A stretch of 64,000 nucleotides of DNA from Zoroaster sp. YZ-2022. Lineage: Eukaryota > Echinodermata > Asteroidea > Forcipulatida > Zoroasteridae. The notes beneath the pieces are model-generated. The model did no database searches and was not told the origin of the DNA. It saw only the letters and a list, made by a program, of their open reading frames with translations. Position 1 is the stretch's first letter; every line of letters begins with the position of its first letter. Below, in pieces: positions 1 to 13,500 of this stretch. The stretch spans positions 7,205,926-7,269,925 of the forward strand of contig CM055837.1 in the NCBI GenBank assembly GCA_029582265.1, read 5' to 3'. The position numbers and the translations under genes are program-made.

Positions 1-71
1 TCTGGTTTCAACACAGTGCAGGCCTGTTAAGTTGTGGTTGATTTTTTGGATTGTCATCCTTACCAATACAC

Positions 72-510
72 TGGACTCCCTCCGTATCCTTGGCCCTAGC
101 CCCACATGTACAAAAAAGGAGCGATTTTTTTATATTGTTTTCAACTTCTGATCTGCTAACCATGACACCCTAAAAATGAGTGATTAGGTAACCTTGCCCA
201 AGCAGAAACTTTTGGCATAAAATCTGTTATTCTGGGATAACTCACTTTTAATGTTTTATGAAATTTTCGAAACATTTTTTAAATTAAAAAAAAATAACAT
301 TAAAATTTCACCAAAATTACTAATGTCACAAAAGTGAACCTTATGCAAAAAGTGTCTTCCTGGGCAGGTTTATCTAATCACAAAATGTTAGATTGTAATA
401 ATTAGCAGATCAAAAGTTGAAAAATTGCTCTTTTTTGTGCATGTGCGATAATATTAATATAGTCCACATTATTAATTATTATTAGAGCCAAGGACATAGA
501 GGGAGTCTAT
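72..510. repeat. Imperfect foldback (inverted repeat) element
   Basis: The left arm (about 72-165) reads GGACTCCCTC, CCTTGGCCCTA, ACAAAAAAGGAGC, then ACTTCTGATCTGCTAA. The right arm (about 395-510) carries the same blocks reverse-complemented in the same order (TTAGCAGATCAAAAGTTG, GCTCTTTTTTGTGC, AGCCAAGGACATAGAGG). The centre is AT-rich. This is the structure of a non-autonomous foldback/MITE-type element. No clear target duplication was found. Confidence 0.6.
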
Positions 511-935
511 TTATTGGCCCTAGACAATACATAGAAAGATTGCAACTCAGGTGTGGTAGGCAGTTTCATTTGTATTGCGCTGTTGGCATCCATTTAGGAA
601 TTATTGCCAGTGTGTGGGGGGACCTTTAACATAATATCTGAAACTGAAATGGCATAATACAACTGGTTAATGTCAAACACTGTGCAAAAAAAAAATTGGG
701 GGGCTAAATAAATCATGTTATCACTTGCCTGATGTATCATCGTCGTCATTCTTAGTAGAATCAGTGGGATCCAGCCACCACTCCTCTCCTAAATCATCTC
801 CCATTCTGTGCTGATTTTCACACCGTCTCCTTTCAAAACAGACAATTCGAAGCCGATGAACAGTCAACTAACAGTAACACGTGTACTTCTTTAAAACAAG
901 CCATTCAAGGTTATTTTCGTGAAGCATGTGGTGTA

Positions 936-1285
936 TACTGCCCTCAACGACAAATTACAGGGCCTTGTTTTAAAGGAACAGTCGCCGTTCGTTCTGACAT
1001 GTAAATGCCAAGATGATGTAGCATGGAGTAGCGCCCCAATTAATTATTCCATTTTTTACACACGCTCACAAATGTTAAATGTTACTTAAGAACAACACTA
1101 GTTGTAAAATGTAGATCAATTCATTAAAATAAATTATGTGAAGCAAGCTACTGCCCTCAACGACAATGTAATGTTAAATGTCTTCTTTTAATTAAGGAAC
1201 TGTGACCGGCCGGCGTCCTGACATCTGAAAGTATGCAGGACCTGGGTTTACGTTAGCGCCGCAAATTAATTCTTCAATTCACTGG
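936..1285. repeat. Diverged tandem duplication upstream of HGD
   Basis: Two copies begin with TACTGCCCTCAACGACAA (about 940 and 1150). Both continue through a TTTAA-GGAAC block and a CGT(T)CTGACAT block to an AGCGCC-AATTAATT-TTC block. The copies are about 210 bases apart and well diverged. They may be an old duplication of promoter-proximal DNA or two copies of an unknown repeat. Confidence 0.5.
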
Positions 1286-1410
1286 TTGTGTACATGTAGA
1301 TCAATTTTTTTTTTTAAAACGTTAACAAAATATTTGCCTAGAATAAGGATTCAACATAGTTTCCAATTATTGATTTTATCTCGGAGCAGGGAGTAGTATA
1401 TTTTTCTAAT

Positions 1411-1417
1411 TATAAAA
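1411..1417 (+). promoter_or_regulatory. Candidate TATA box of HGD
   Basis: TATAAAA lies 144 bases before the HGD ATG, with a CCAAT motif further downstream at about 1464. A start site near 1440 would give a 5' leader of about 120 bases. The region is AT-rich, so a chance match is possible. Confidence 0.3.
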
Positions 1418-1518
1418 TACTTAGTTTAAATACCCACAAGCCTTCACCACGCCCACCTTTTGCTCCAATCAAATTTGTACAATAAGCCTACTTGCATTTT
1501 AATCAAAAAATTATAATA

Positions 1519-1531
1519 AGTTCAAAGGTCA
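1519..1531 (+). promoter_or_regulatory. DR1-type nuclear receptor half-site pair
   Basis: AGTTCAAAGGTCA is a direct repeat of RGKTCA half-sites spaced by one base, the class bound by HNF4, RXR and COUP-TF type receptors. It lies 29 bases before the HGD ATG. HGD is a hepatic-type metabolic gene in vertebrates, so HNF4-like control is plausible, but that link is inference. Confidence 0.45.
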
Positions 1532-1560
1532 ATATGTACACGCAAAATACTGAAGTGAAA

Positions 1561-4500
1561 ATGGCCGTCTACGAAAAGTTGAAGGTAGGTATTCTGTTCG
1601 CATTTTTAAAAGTTGTAGTGAACGTAATTACAGCCAAAAATATTTTTTATGATCATCATATGTGTGTTCACATATAAGCTGTTTTTTGGCAAAATTTATG
1701 GGTAGAAAAGGGTGCATTTTGATTGGAAATATTATCAATATCGTGTACTTAATCAAACTGAGTGCACCAAAATATTGACGTAGCCCATTTGTATTCATTG
1801 GTTCAAGATCAAGCTGCTGGTTGAAGTTCAACTGACCAACAATATTACCGAAATCAATGCAGTGCTAGGCCTAGATACTAACATGCAATAACTTTCTGAT
1901 AATTACTTATTTATATTTTCGGGTAGAATGTCGTATCTGGCCGCCACTATTTTTCATTAAATATAACCAATAATGTAATCTTACCTACCTGGTAAGGTGG
2001 AGAACATATGGATGATGATGGACATATACTTCAAATTATTCCAGGATATTTATTTCATGAAAAATCAGGCATTTTTGGTATACGATGACTTCCTCAGTCT
2101 TGTCAGTCTGATCTTGTAAACTCCACAATTAGTGACCAACACAGCCATTGTACATGCGTAGTGGCAACTATAATAGGATCCTTCTATTTTCTGAAGGGGA
2201 GGATTTTTTTAGAAGGGAAATCAAGTCCGAAAACCATCACAAAAGTGGATTTTAAAGATAGTTTTCGCTTTCTGTACCACCAAAAATCGATAGAATGATT
2301 TTTTAACTGGTTAGTGGTTGCAAAAAAAAATCCAAAAAATCCCTTAAAAAGTGGCGGCCGGATACGACATTCTTTCCATATTTTCTTTTGTTCTTAACAC
2401 CCATGTCTCTCAGTACCTCAGCGGATTTGGCAACGAGTTTGCCTCGGAGGATCCAAGATGTCCCAATGCTCTACCAAAAGGACAGGTAAGAACAGAAAAT
2501 TAAGCAGAAAATTATGCTCAGCAAATATTTTTGCTAAGCAATATAAAACAGGACTACCAGCCAAAATGCACAGTTTGTATGAAAGTTTGGCTGGTAACCA
2601 CAGAAAAACGCTAAGCAAATTTTTCTGCTAACCAGTTCTATGAAATTGGCACCTGTTGTTTGAGTAGGAGAATCCCAACTCTATTGTTGTAGTCGAGTCC
2701 TTTTTCACGAGTATGAGAACAGAAAACTTTAAGATGTTATTTGATAAATATTTTAGAAAAAGGAAATAAACTCAAATTCAAGTTAAAGGGACAGCTCCTC
2801 AAGATTTTATAATAACTATTTCTCTCATACTCAGAACAACCCCCAGAAGTGCGCCTACGGCCTGTATGCAGAGCAGTTGTCCGGGACAGCCTTCACAGCA
2901 CCACGAGTCCACAATAAACGAACCTGGCTGTACCGCATCCGGCCATCCGTTCTACATGGCAGGTTTGAACCGTTACAGCAAGGTAACCTGAGTCATGCCT
3001 GGGACGAGTGGCATCCGGATCCTAACCAGGTAGAGAATTTCACAGAAAATTGCTGTTGTTTCTTGGTGAAATCCAAGGTCACGGGGAGAATATATTATAA
3101 TATTAAAGGAGCATGGGGACATGTCTTTGTCTTGATTTCATGAATATTCATTATGATATTTTGTATTTGCCTCGTAGATGAGATGGCATCCATTTGCACT
3201 TCCTGATCCTGCTTTTGGGAGCGTGGACTTTGTTGAGGTAAGATAAACTGTATGATAAAGTTAAAAACACCACTGAACAAAATAAGTTTAACCCTAACCA
3301 CCCCGATCGCTGGGTATGTTGGATTTTAATGAACCCAGTAGTGTATAGCCCAGACAGGGATACTTTGCATGGGGCTGGGTGTCCCAATTCCAGCTAAGTC
3401 CAACAGTTGTGTGGTAGTGTTACTGCATGGTGTTGTATTTTGATGGACTCAGTACTGTATAGCCCAGACAGGGATACTTTGCATGGGGCTGGGTGTCCCA
3501 ATTCCAGCTAAGTCCAACAGTTGTGTGGTAGTGTTACTGCATGGTGTTGTATTTTGATGGACTCAGTACTGTATAGCCCAGACAGGGATACTTTGCATGG
3601 GGGCTGGTTGTCCCAATTCCAGCTAAGTCCAACAGTTGTGTGGTAGTGTTACTGCATGGTGTTGTATTTTGATGGACTCAGTACTGTATAGCCCAGACAG
3701 GGATACTTTGCATGGGGCTGGGTGTCCCAATTCCAGCTAAGTCCAACAGTTGGGTGGTAGTGTTACTGCATGGTGTTGTATTTTGATGGACTCAGTACTG
3801 TATAGCCCAGACAGGGATACTTTGCATGGGGCTGGGTGTCCCAATTCCAGCTAAGTCCAACAGTTGTGTGGTAGTGTTACTGCATGGTGTTGTATTTTGA
3901 TGGACTCAGTACTGTATAGCCCAGACAGGGATACTTTGCATGGGGCTGGGTGTCCCAATTCCAGCTAAGTCCAACAGTTGGGTGGTAGTGTTACTGCATA
4001 GTGTTGTATTTTGATGGACTCGTACTGTACAGCCCAGACAGGGATACTTTGCATGGGGCTGGGTGTCCCAATTCCAGCTAAGTCCAACAGTTGTGTGGTA
4101 GTGTTACTGCATGGTGTTGTATTTTGATGGACTCAGTACTGTATAGCCCAGACAGGGATACTTTGCATGGTGCCGGGTGTCCCAATTCCAGCTAAGTCCA
4201 ACAGTTGTGTGGTAGTGTTACTGCATGGTGTTGTATTTTGATGGACTCAGTACTGTATAGCCCAGACAGGGATACTTTGCATGGTGCCGGGTGTCCCAAT
4301 TCCAGCTAAGTCCAACAGTTGGGTGGTAGTGTTTGTGCATAGAGTTGGATTTTGGCAGATTCAGGAAGGTTCTTAGCCAAAATAGCTAGGGGTTAGGGTT
4401 AATCTAAGGAAGTTTAAACAATGGACCTTTCTCATAGAGCTTCCATATTGGTTTTCTATTACACAAGTCTATTGGAATCAAAATGAGGCTCAAGTCCAAA

Positions 4501-7500
4501 ATAGAGTGGTGCCTTTCAATAACGGTGTGCTTATTTTCACGATAATTTATTGAATGGAAGTTGGGGAAGAACCCAGACAAAACTGCAGTATGAGAAGTAT
4601 GCGAGATGGCTAGGGTATACACTATACTCTCTTGGTTCTTGACAAAGTCCATTTTGTTTTTCAGGGGATAAACACAGTGTGCGGTGCTGGAGATTGCAGG
4701 AGTCGGAATGGCATAGCCATACATATATATACATGTAATGCTTCCATGGGGGACAAGTACGTACAATGTCTGTCTGTCCTGTCTGCTTGGCTGGCTGTCA
4801 GTCATATTGTTGGTCAGTTGATGTGCATGTCTACATGTATCTGGTCATCTGATCATCTTGTTTGTTTAACTCCACAGCTATGTATGTGCTCGCTGTCTGT
4901 CAGTTTGTTGGCCGGTCTGTCTTGCTGACTATTTGCCCGTGCGCGTTGTAGACCGACATGTGTACACCTGTCTTACCTTAGCATTAACATCCAGAAGTGG
5001 ACTTTTTGTACCTGTTTAATAAGTTGTTCAATCCTAATGCCCTTTACATATGTTATTTATACAAATTGGGACAGAAACTACTATTTTTGTAAATGTTTTT
5101 TGTGAAGTCTCACTCGTACTTCATTTATCACACAGCTTGTTGTATTGATTTGGTGATCTTCCATGGACAAGACAATAACCCCATATAAGGATCTATTTTC
5201 TATGTTTGTTTATTTGTTGTTTTTTGTTGTTGTTTTCTTGGGCATTTCCAGACAGGTTTCAGCTTTCTGTTAACGCTCCCATGTATATAAAATCTACAAG
5301 TTCATCAATTAAGTGTAGATACATTGCTTTTTTGTTAATTTTCAGTGTACACATTCATTGTTAAATATGAAAATAAATGTTTCTTTTGAATTGAATTTTA
5401 TAAGTTTGTTGCTTAACCAGTTTGCGTCGGGAATAAAAAAGTTTTTCTGGGCTCCTGTGCGGGGTTTCTTTTTCCCCACACACACGTTAATGGAAGCTTC
5501 CACAGCGCGTGGCCACGTCTTCCGAGCATGCATACAAATATTCCGGAGTTTCCTATGGCATGTTTAGACGCTCTCCGATCCGTGGTGCAAAAAATAAATT
5601 GCGTGTATACACGGCCTCCGATGCGAACTGGTTAAATAATTTGTCTTCTGAATCTTTTTTTTAATTTCCCCTACAGATGTTTTTACAATTCAGATGGAGA
5701 TTTCTTGATAGGTAAGATTTTACTTTTTGACAGTTTGATCAAGCAAATTAAAGCAGTAAAATGCAACAAGAGGTAGAGGTAGACAAAGCAGAAGGTGGAT
5801 GGATGACATCAGAGAATATGGTAGTGTGGAGTGGAAGAGGACAGCACAGGATAGAGTGAAATGGAAAGCTGATGAAGAGGCCTTCCTCTTGCAGTGGAGC
5901 GAAATAGGCTAGACAGACAGACAGGTGCAATAAATAATAATAATAATAATAATAATAATTTGGACTTATATGGCACACATATCCACCAAACTGGTGCTCA
6001 AGGCGCATTACATTATTGCCCCTGCTCATCAGACTCATAAATCATTCCTGAAACCATCTCAGCTCCCTGGGGAGTATACAGCTCAATTGCTGCCATTACA
6101 GCGCATATAGGGCTAATCAAACACAACAACCAACTCTGCCCTCACAGGTACCCATTTACCCCTGAGAAGCAAAGTGCCTTGCTTGAGGACACAAGTACCC
6201 TGGTTGCGGTTAGGATTCGAACCCACATTCTGACGACTCGGCCATCAGAATAGGCACTTCAGATACATTTTAAATAAGAGGTTAAGGACTACACAATTGA
6301 TGTTTTCTGAAACCTTATTTATTAATTAGCATAAATCTTTTTAAATTTTTAAAATCGGACATTGTGTTCAAAAGTTACAACCAATTTTATTTGTCAAAGT
6401 CAGGGAAAAAAATAGACAAAAGGTCAAAGGTCATCTTATGTTTTTCTTTATATTGTTCTTTGTACCAAAGTTGACATAGTGTGGGTAGAGTTGATGGGTG
6501 TATAACCTTGGCTATTGAAATATGTTTGTAGCATATATGGTTTTACTCAACACCATGTTATACATCTTCAAACTTAACCAAAAATTGATTATGTTAATTA
6601 TGAAACTGAATAACTAAATAGACAAATATGGGGAAAACTAACGAATTTTGACGCGAAATATCACAAATTTGATGTTATAAATTGCTGATTGCAAGATTAC
6701 AATTGCAGATTATTTGCATTAATTGAGAAGATTCGCATAATTAATTAGTTTATCATGCAAGTGTCAAGCTAAATCACAAAAAGGGAGATTCAAAATTGTG
6801 ATGGTGCCAAAAAACATCAAATTTCGATGGGAATTGATGTCAAATTTGCTGTAATAAAATTTAGCTCATTGGTGATTATTACTGAAAAGTATTATAATTC
6901 ATTCAGCAAATTTGCATAACTGATTAGCTTATTACGAAAACAGAGATGCTACCGACTAAACCACCAAAAAAGTGCAAGATTTATCAAGTAATTGTATCAT
7001 TAAATATTTTTAACATAACTGTACTGTGTGAGTTTATTTTGAGCCAGCTTTCAAAAGAAAATTGCCGCACTCACTTTATTATTTTTTTCCCTGATGCCCA
7101 TGGATTTGTCTACTCAGATATTCTGAAATTCATGTACATATCATATAATTATAAATAATACAAGTAGGCCTAAATGTCTTTATTATTGTGACATTCATAA
7201 TCTTTCTTATACTTGCAAACACAGAATCAAGGTGAAATAAATTTGCAAGTATTTAATTTTGTTATGATTTTTTATGAACAGGCAGGGAAGATCGAGACAG
7301 TCTGATGCAACAGAACGTTTCATTATATTTTTTGGGGTCTGAACGAAAACCAATATTTATTTTCATTTGAAAAAAAAAGGAAAAATCGAAAATTTTCAAG
7401 AAAATATTACATCTATAAAACATGTGCAAAACATTTTCGAAAAATATGAACCACAAAAATTTAAAAGCGACGAAAACCTTTTCAAAATAGGACGTTTAAA

Positions 7501-10500
7501 TAGGCAATCCTTAAAGAACACCCCTTTAAATAATGGTATGATCCATTCTTAAGACACGAAGCTTTTAAACTCACGATGCAGAAAATTTAGAAAATCACAG
7601 CGGTATTTTAACTTGTAAATAAGGTGATGACAGTAATAAATATGACACTAAAACTTAATACTGTTTTCTGTTATGTTTTATAACTCCATTCTGATGTTAT
7701 TTAAAGAGGGTTTTGATCACTTTTGGTCGTAAGAATGTACGAGTGGCAGCTTCACATGCACGGGTTATCGTGTGTGTACCGCCACGCGGTCGTGTATATC
7801 CGGCCGGTGATCACCACACACACACACACCGCTGCACGGAGCTCCGGTACGGCGAGGAAACGACAGTGTGTGTGCTTGTTCATTGGACTTTCGCCGTAAA
7901 AAGACTACCCCAAAACACAGCGTTTAGCGTAAAAACCAAACTATGGATTCTTATTTTAATCATACATAATAATTAAATGATGTATACTTGTTTACACATA
8001 CGTTGCCGCTTTTCGATTTTCCTTTTCGAAGTGGGATTTTTTAAGGTTTGAAAAACGTTCTCGACGATCTCTCGTAGAAGTTTTCGGTCAATTCTGAAGC
8101 GGCAATAACCGAAATGTACCGATGACGTTCGTTTTTCCGATGATGACGTTGTCGTTGTTGTCGTTGTTGTTCAGCCAATCAAAACCAGCTATATTTAGAT
8201 GAATGGGGGCGTCCCAAAATCGAGGGTCTTCAGTGCGTGATATCTGCGTGCCAACAGCATGACCCGGCCGGAAGTTGTGTGTGGCCATAGGTTTTTGTGC
8301 AGCGCTGTGTGTGTACACGTAGGAATGTTTACGAAATAAGATTTTGTCAACGGAAGTGGTAGCACCACTGAAGTGCCTAATCAGAACACAAATCCGATGC
8401 ACTAAACCACTCGACCATGGCACTCCACAATACAGTACAATACTGTTATAACGAACATAACGTGGGTTTCAAAAGTCTGATGAGGGCTCTGGGGCTGCCA
8501 TGGTTACAGATGGGTATATAAAAAGGGACAAAATATTCCCCTAAAAAAAAAGAGGGAACAACAAAAATGCTGTAGTAAACTTACAGTTCCTCTTTGAACT
8601 ACAGGTGCTATAAATCTTATTCATATTGTCCCATTGCACAATCAACAACGCAAACATCTTATGTTACGTTTTTTTTCCCCATTCCTGCCAGTTCCTCAGA
8701 ATGGTGTACTGAAGATTCTGACCGAGTTCGGCAGGATGGTGGTTGCTCCAAATGAAATCTGCGTTATTCAGGTGGGGGAGGTTTTCTTCACTTTTTTTCC
8801 TTTTAGAAACAGAGAGGGTAAGCAACGTATTTTTTTTACTGAGAAGAGATGAGCCATGGAAAATGATCACCGTGGTGTGACACCTATCAAGTGTTTGGTG
8901 CGTCAAGTCATTTTTTAGGGGGAGGGGTATACGTATGCCATCTCTGCCCCCCTGGAAGCCATTTAACCAATCACAGCAAAAGCTGATTGAGAAGCATTTG
9001 ACCAATCACAAACTCAACATTTGTAAATGAGTCTTGTCTTCATATTGATAGCAAGGGATGCGATTCAGCGTTGAAATCAGTGAGGCATCGCGCGGCTACA
9101 TCCTGGAGGTATTCAGTGGCCACTTCACACTTCCAGACCTTGGTCCTATTGGTAAGGAGAAGAAGTTTTGATTGTATATCAATTTTCTTTAATCTTGAAA
9201 TGCCAGATGACAACCCCTGGTTGATATTAAATTTCTCTGTTCAAGAATTTCACTTGAGTGTGGACTTGAACAATCTCAAAATATTGTATCAGAAATAATA
9301 ATGGAGTCTTATATAGCAACGAATCATCACCATGTGATCAAGAGGCTTTACATTATTATCCCTGGGCCAATTTATCATCCATTAAACCCTAACTCCCTAA
9401 GCATTGTTAGTGAACAATAAAAATCATTCAAAATCCTCCAACCGCATTTGTTGTCTAGGGAGTTAGGGTTAAACTTGCTCATCAACTCCCAAGGGAGTAT
9501 TCGCTCAGTGCACATCGTAGCCCTCTAGCGGTGAATTTGCACCCAGTGTCTTGATGATAGCCACTTTTGCATTGTGTGAGCGTTGTGCGTACACTTTATG
9601 TGCGTATGTTATGGTACTACACGCGCGTATGCACATCAACTGTAAAATACGCCAAACGCGATGCACTATCGCTGCCCTTTCGCCCACAATGGTCTGACAA
9701 CATGGTGCCCTCAACAGCTCATGCACGGTGTGAATAGTATAACAGCCCCAGCTGCCATGGAAATCAGTACACCAGTCAAATACAAAAATCAAGAGAACTC
9801 AATAATTCATCACTCTATAACCCTCCTACTGATAGACCATTTGAAACCATTCAAAATTTCCACTTTCAAAAATGCCCATTGGTTTTGTACACACATGGTG
9901 ATACCATTTGAACAGTGTTGGTAATGGTAGCAAGCTTTGCTATCATTCAAATCCATTCAAATGCATAGAGGGTCCATTGATTCACCACTTAGAAGTATCC
10001 AAACAAGGTTTTGTATTAGCTGACCTACCATTCAAAACCATTTGGGGAATCAATACTGTACACAGTTATTTCACCATTCAAAACCACAAAAGCGAATGGT
10101 TTCAAATGGTGCATCAACTGGTATGAAAAAGGTACCAAAAGTAGGAGGGATAAAGAACTTAATTGTCTTGCTCAAGGACACAAGCAAGCACCATGATCCT
10201 GGGTGGATTCGAACCCACATTCTGACCACTCGGTCTAGTATTACTGTAGAGTAATATGGCAAGGGGGCCAATCTCATAGAGCTGCTAAGCACACAAATTA
10301 ACCAAGCATAGAAAAGTTATGCTAAGAAAAAAATAGGTTACCGACCAAATTGTCCAGAGTGTATATTTCTTCTGGCTGGTTCTCAGCGAAATTTTGCTAA
10401 GCAATATTTTCTGCTTAGTAGCTCTATGAAATCGGGCCCATGTGGTTTAGTGCGTCTTACTTGAAGTACAATGAACTGAACCACTCAAATTCATACAAAT

Positions 10501-13500
10501 TTTCTGTTAAAAGCTTTACTTGGAAATTCTTCCTCTTTGCCATGTTGTCAGGGGCCAATGGCCTTGCCAATCCAAGGGACTTCCTGACACCAGCGGCGTG
10601 GTTTGAAGATCGCGCCTGCGACTACACGGTGGTGTCGAAGTACCAGGGGAAACTCTTCACCGCCAAGCAGGACCATTCACCATTTGACGTCGCTGCTTGG
10701 CACGGCAACTACTGCCCATACAAGTACGATCTGGACAACTTCATGGTGATCAATGCTGTGGCCTTTGACCATGCTGTAAGTTAAGGTTGAGTCTGAATTT
10801 AAAGGGAAAGTACAACACTGGTAATGCTGATAGAAATGTTTCTATGAGTATATGCGTGCTTTCTTTGAATCAAGATATGCATAAAACAATAACCTGTGAA
10901 CATTTCAGCTCAATGGGGGATTCTAAGGCTTTAGAGAACACAAAGTTGTCATCTGGCCATTTTTTTGAAAATGTGCAGATATATTTGTTTGTGGTTTCTC
11001 TGAAATAAGAACACTTCAGTTAGCTTACTTTTTCATTGGTGACTGGTACCTTTACCACCTGCCCATCAAGTTAGCTTTTGGATAATAATTCCAATGTAAA
11101 TTACCAATATTGTACTTTAAATATTACTATTCATTCTTTAGATCGGACACAATCAAGTTTGAATTTAATTTTGAGTTGTTCATGTACAGTACCTACTTAC
11201 CATGCCATCCAGTGTCACATCCCTGCATCTCAAAGCAGACTTGTATGACTCGTGACTCAGACTCGTGACTCAGACTCGGGACTCGGGACTCGATGTTAAA
11301 ATGCCCAATATTCACTATTTGCAAAATAGTGTTTTAAACAACGAACAGTTTTATAACATTGATACTGTGCATCCTTTGTCATTGTAGCAATTTGATCGGA
11401 TATCACTTACGCAGCGGCCGCATGAAAACAAACTGCGTCATCCAGAAATCATGCACAAAATAAAACGTAGGAATAAAACATGTATTTTGATAACTTGCAC
11501 AATGCATCGTGAAGAAAGATGGATGGACTACATTTTGAATGACATGTATTACAGCAACTCGTGTAAACAGCGCTCTTGCCAGGCATATTAAAGCGTGGCG
11601 GGTCCGCCACACTAGAAATTGTCCATGCTACCCTAAATCAATGTGCATGTATTTTTTTTCTAACGAATTTTATCCTTTTTTAGCTTGAATAATAATTTGT
11701 GCATCGCTACGTCGGTGGCTAGTTTGTTTCTGATACTTACAATGTCAGTATATAACATACGTTCGTGGAATGCTATAGCTTTTAATACATAGACCTACAT
11801 AATTATGTACATCGAAACATGCCTGTCTAGCGCTCACATGATTTTATTTATGGTGTAAACCGAGGACTTATAACAAAAAGAAAACAATGGGACCTCGGTT
11901 GGCAGTTATTATTTGGAAATGGGAGATGTCTAAACAAAGGGAGCAAAAGAGAGGAACAGTAGAAGGTCCTCGAATACACCATAAGCATGACTATAGCGGA
12001 TTGGATTGGGCGTGGGGAATTCTCTTTCGAGACATTTTGGGAATTCCTGGTTTATGAGAGACTGTTTCTATGGATTTCAGGATGTACGCGTATTTTTAAA
12101 TGATGAAATTGTGGCCCAGTGGAATAACATTTGTTGATAAAAAGCTGGTCTAGTTTCGTGATGCATATGTTTGGCAGCTTCCTCAGACAACGACGCTTGA
12201 GGTGAAAGGTGCATAACAAAAAATATTCCCAAAAAACAAAACAAAAAAAACTGCTGCTCAAAATCGCTACAGACAAGCATATTTTAAAAGGACATGGGTT
12301 CATAAACATCTGTTGCTGCTAAATACAGAAGATGAGAATCCATAAAAAATTTAATTTCAATGGTGCTCATTGTCAGTATCAATATACAGCTGAGGTACAG
12401 ACAACAGCTAGTCGTTTGTTAACATGTTTTTTGTACCAATACCAGCGCTTCTTTTACTCCATTTAAACACAATAATCTTTGTCAAAATTATCAGCCAGGA
12501 TGCAAAATATTTTCAGCACACAAGAGTTGTATTGTACACACACCCATAAAAACATCTCTTCGAAAAGAATAGGAAATTTTGTGTAATATTATCTGGACCT
12601 TGCTCTATGGTAATACCAATATTAAGGTAATGTAAATTACTTTTCAGAAACAAAAGAAAACATTGTGTCATTCATATACCAGCCTTTCCAACATTTAAAT
12701 TGCCTGATATAAAAATCCAACGATAAAGGCATTTCCAACTGTTATTTCCAAGAGATCATTCGCACAGGTTATTAATATATAAAAATTAATTATGATAGTG
12801 CTGTGGCGATCAGACTTAAGGATTTTTAATCATGACCTCCATTCTGCAATAGTGCCATTCAAACAATGGATCAACATTGTTAAGGGGTGATGGATGGCTT
12901 CTGAGACTAATTGCTGATCTCACCCACTCAAAATTAATCATGTTGAGAGCACTGCTTGTAGATGTAATTAATGTGATGATTTCCAAACATGCTGTATTAA
13001 TAAATAAATCCCCCCAAAAAATAAAAAATTGAATGACGCAAGTTAATTAAAATAAGAAAAGTAAATAAAATAATGTAGATTGTGGAAATAGATCTTTGGT
13101 TTAGTCAAATTGATGAGATACTAGTCCAGACATCGAGTATTTTTTTCACTTAACTTTGAATCTTGACATTATGTATATGTTTTTTTTTTTAAAGTGATTC
13201 TTGACTCGGACTCGACCCATATGACTCGGGACTCAAGGTTTGAGGACTCGAATACAAGTCTGTCTTAGGGAGGAGGGCCAAAGTCATGGTGCCAGGCCCA
13301 AGCTTTGCCCAGATCCAGAGGACTATATAATCCTCTAGCTGAGCACAAAAGACCCTTTCCTAATGAATAGATGTCTAATGTCTACTGCGGCCATTATAAT
13401 GAGCTCTACTTGGCCAGGTAGCCTGGACCTGACCGGGCTTCTCAAAGGCTTGGCTGTACCATGACTTTGGCCCTCCTCCCTTAAAGAAGCCACACATATT

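Larger units (their letters stand above)
1..1560. other. HGD upstream region, no gene seen
   Basis: I see no coding exon here. The interval holds an imperfect foldback element (72-510), AT-rich unique-looking sequence, a diverged tandem duplication (936-1285) and the probable HGD core promoter close to 1400-1560. Open frames in it are short and show no recognisable protein. Confidence 0.6.
9294..10247 (-). mobile_element. SINE copy split by three later insertions
   Basis: Pieces of one SINE can be followed in order: (AAT)n and the GTATAGC-like end (9294-9381), TGCTCATCAACTCCCAAGGGAGTA (about 9476-9508), GTATAACAGCCCCAGCTGCC (about 9735), and the head with TTGCTCAAGGACACAAG and GGATTCGAACCCACATTCTG (10154-10247). 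The gaps are filled by elements at 9386-9468, 9509-9733 and 9821-10149. Confidence 0.6.

Noticed and set aside
3292..3302. CCCTAAC / GTTAGGG motifs as interstitial telomeric repeats
   Set aside because: They resemble TTAGGG repeats but occur once at each end of TTAA-bordered elements as inverted pairs, not as tandem arrays.
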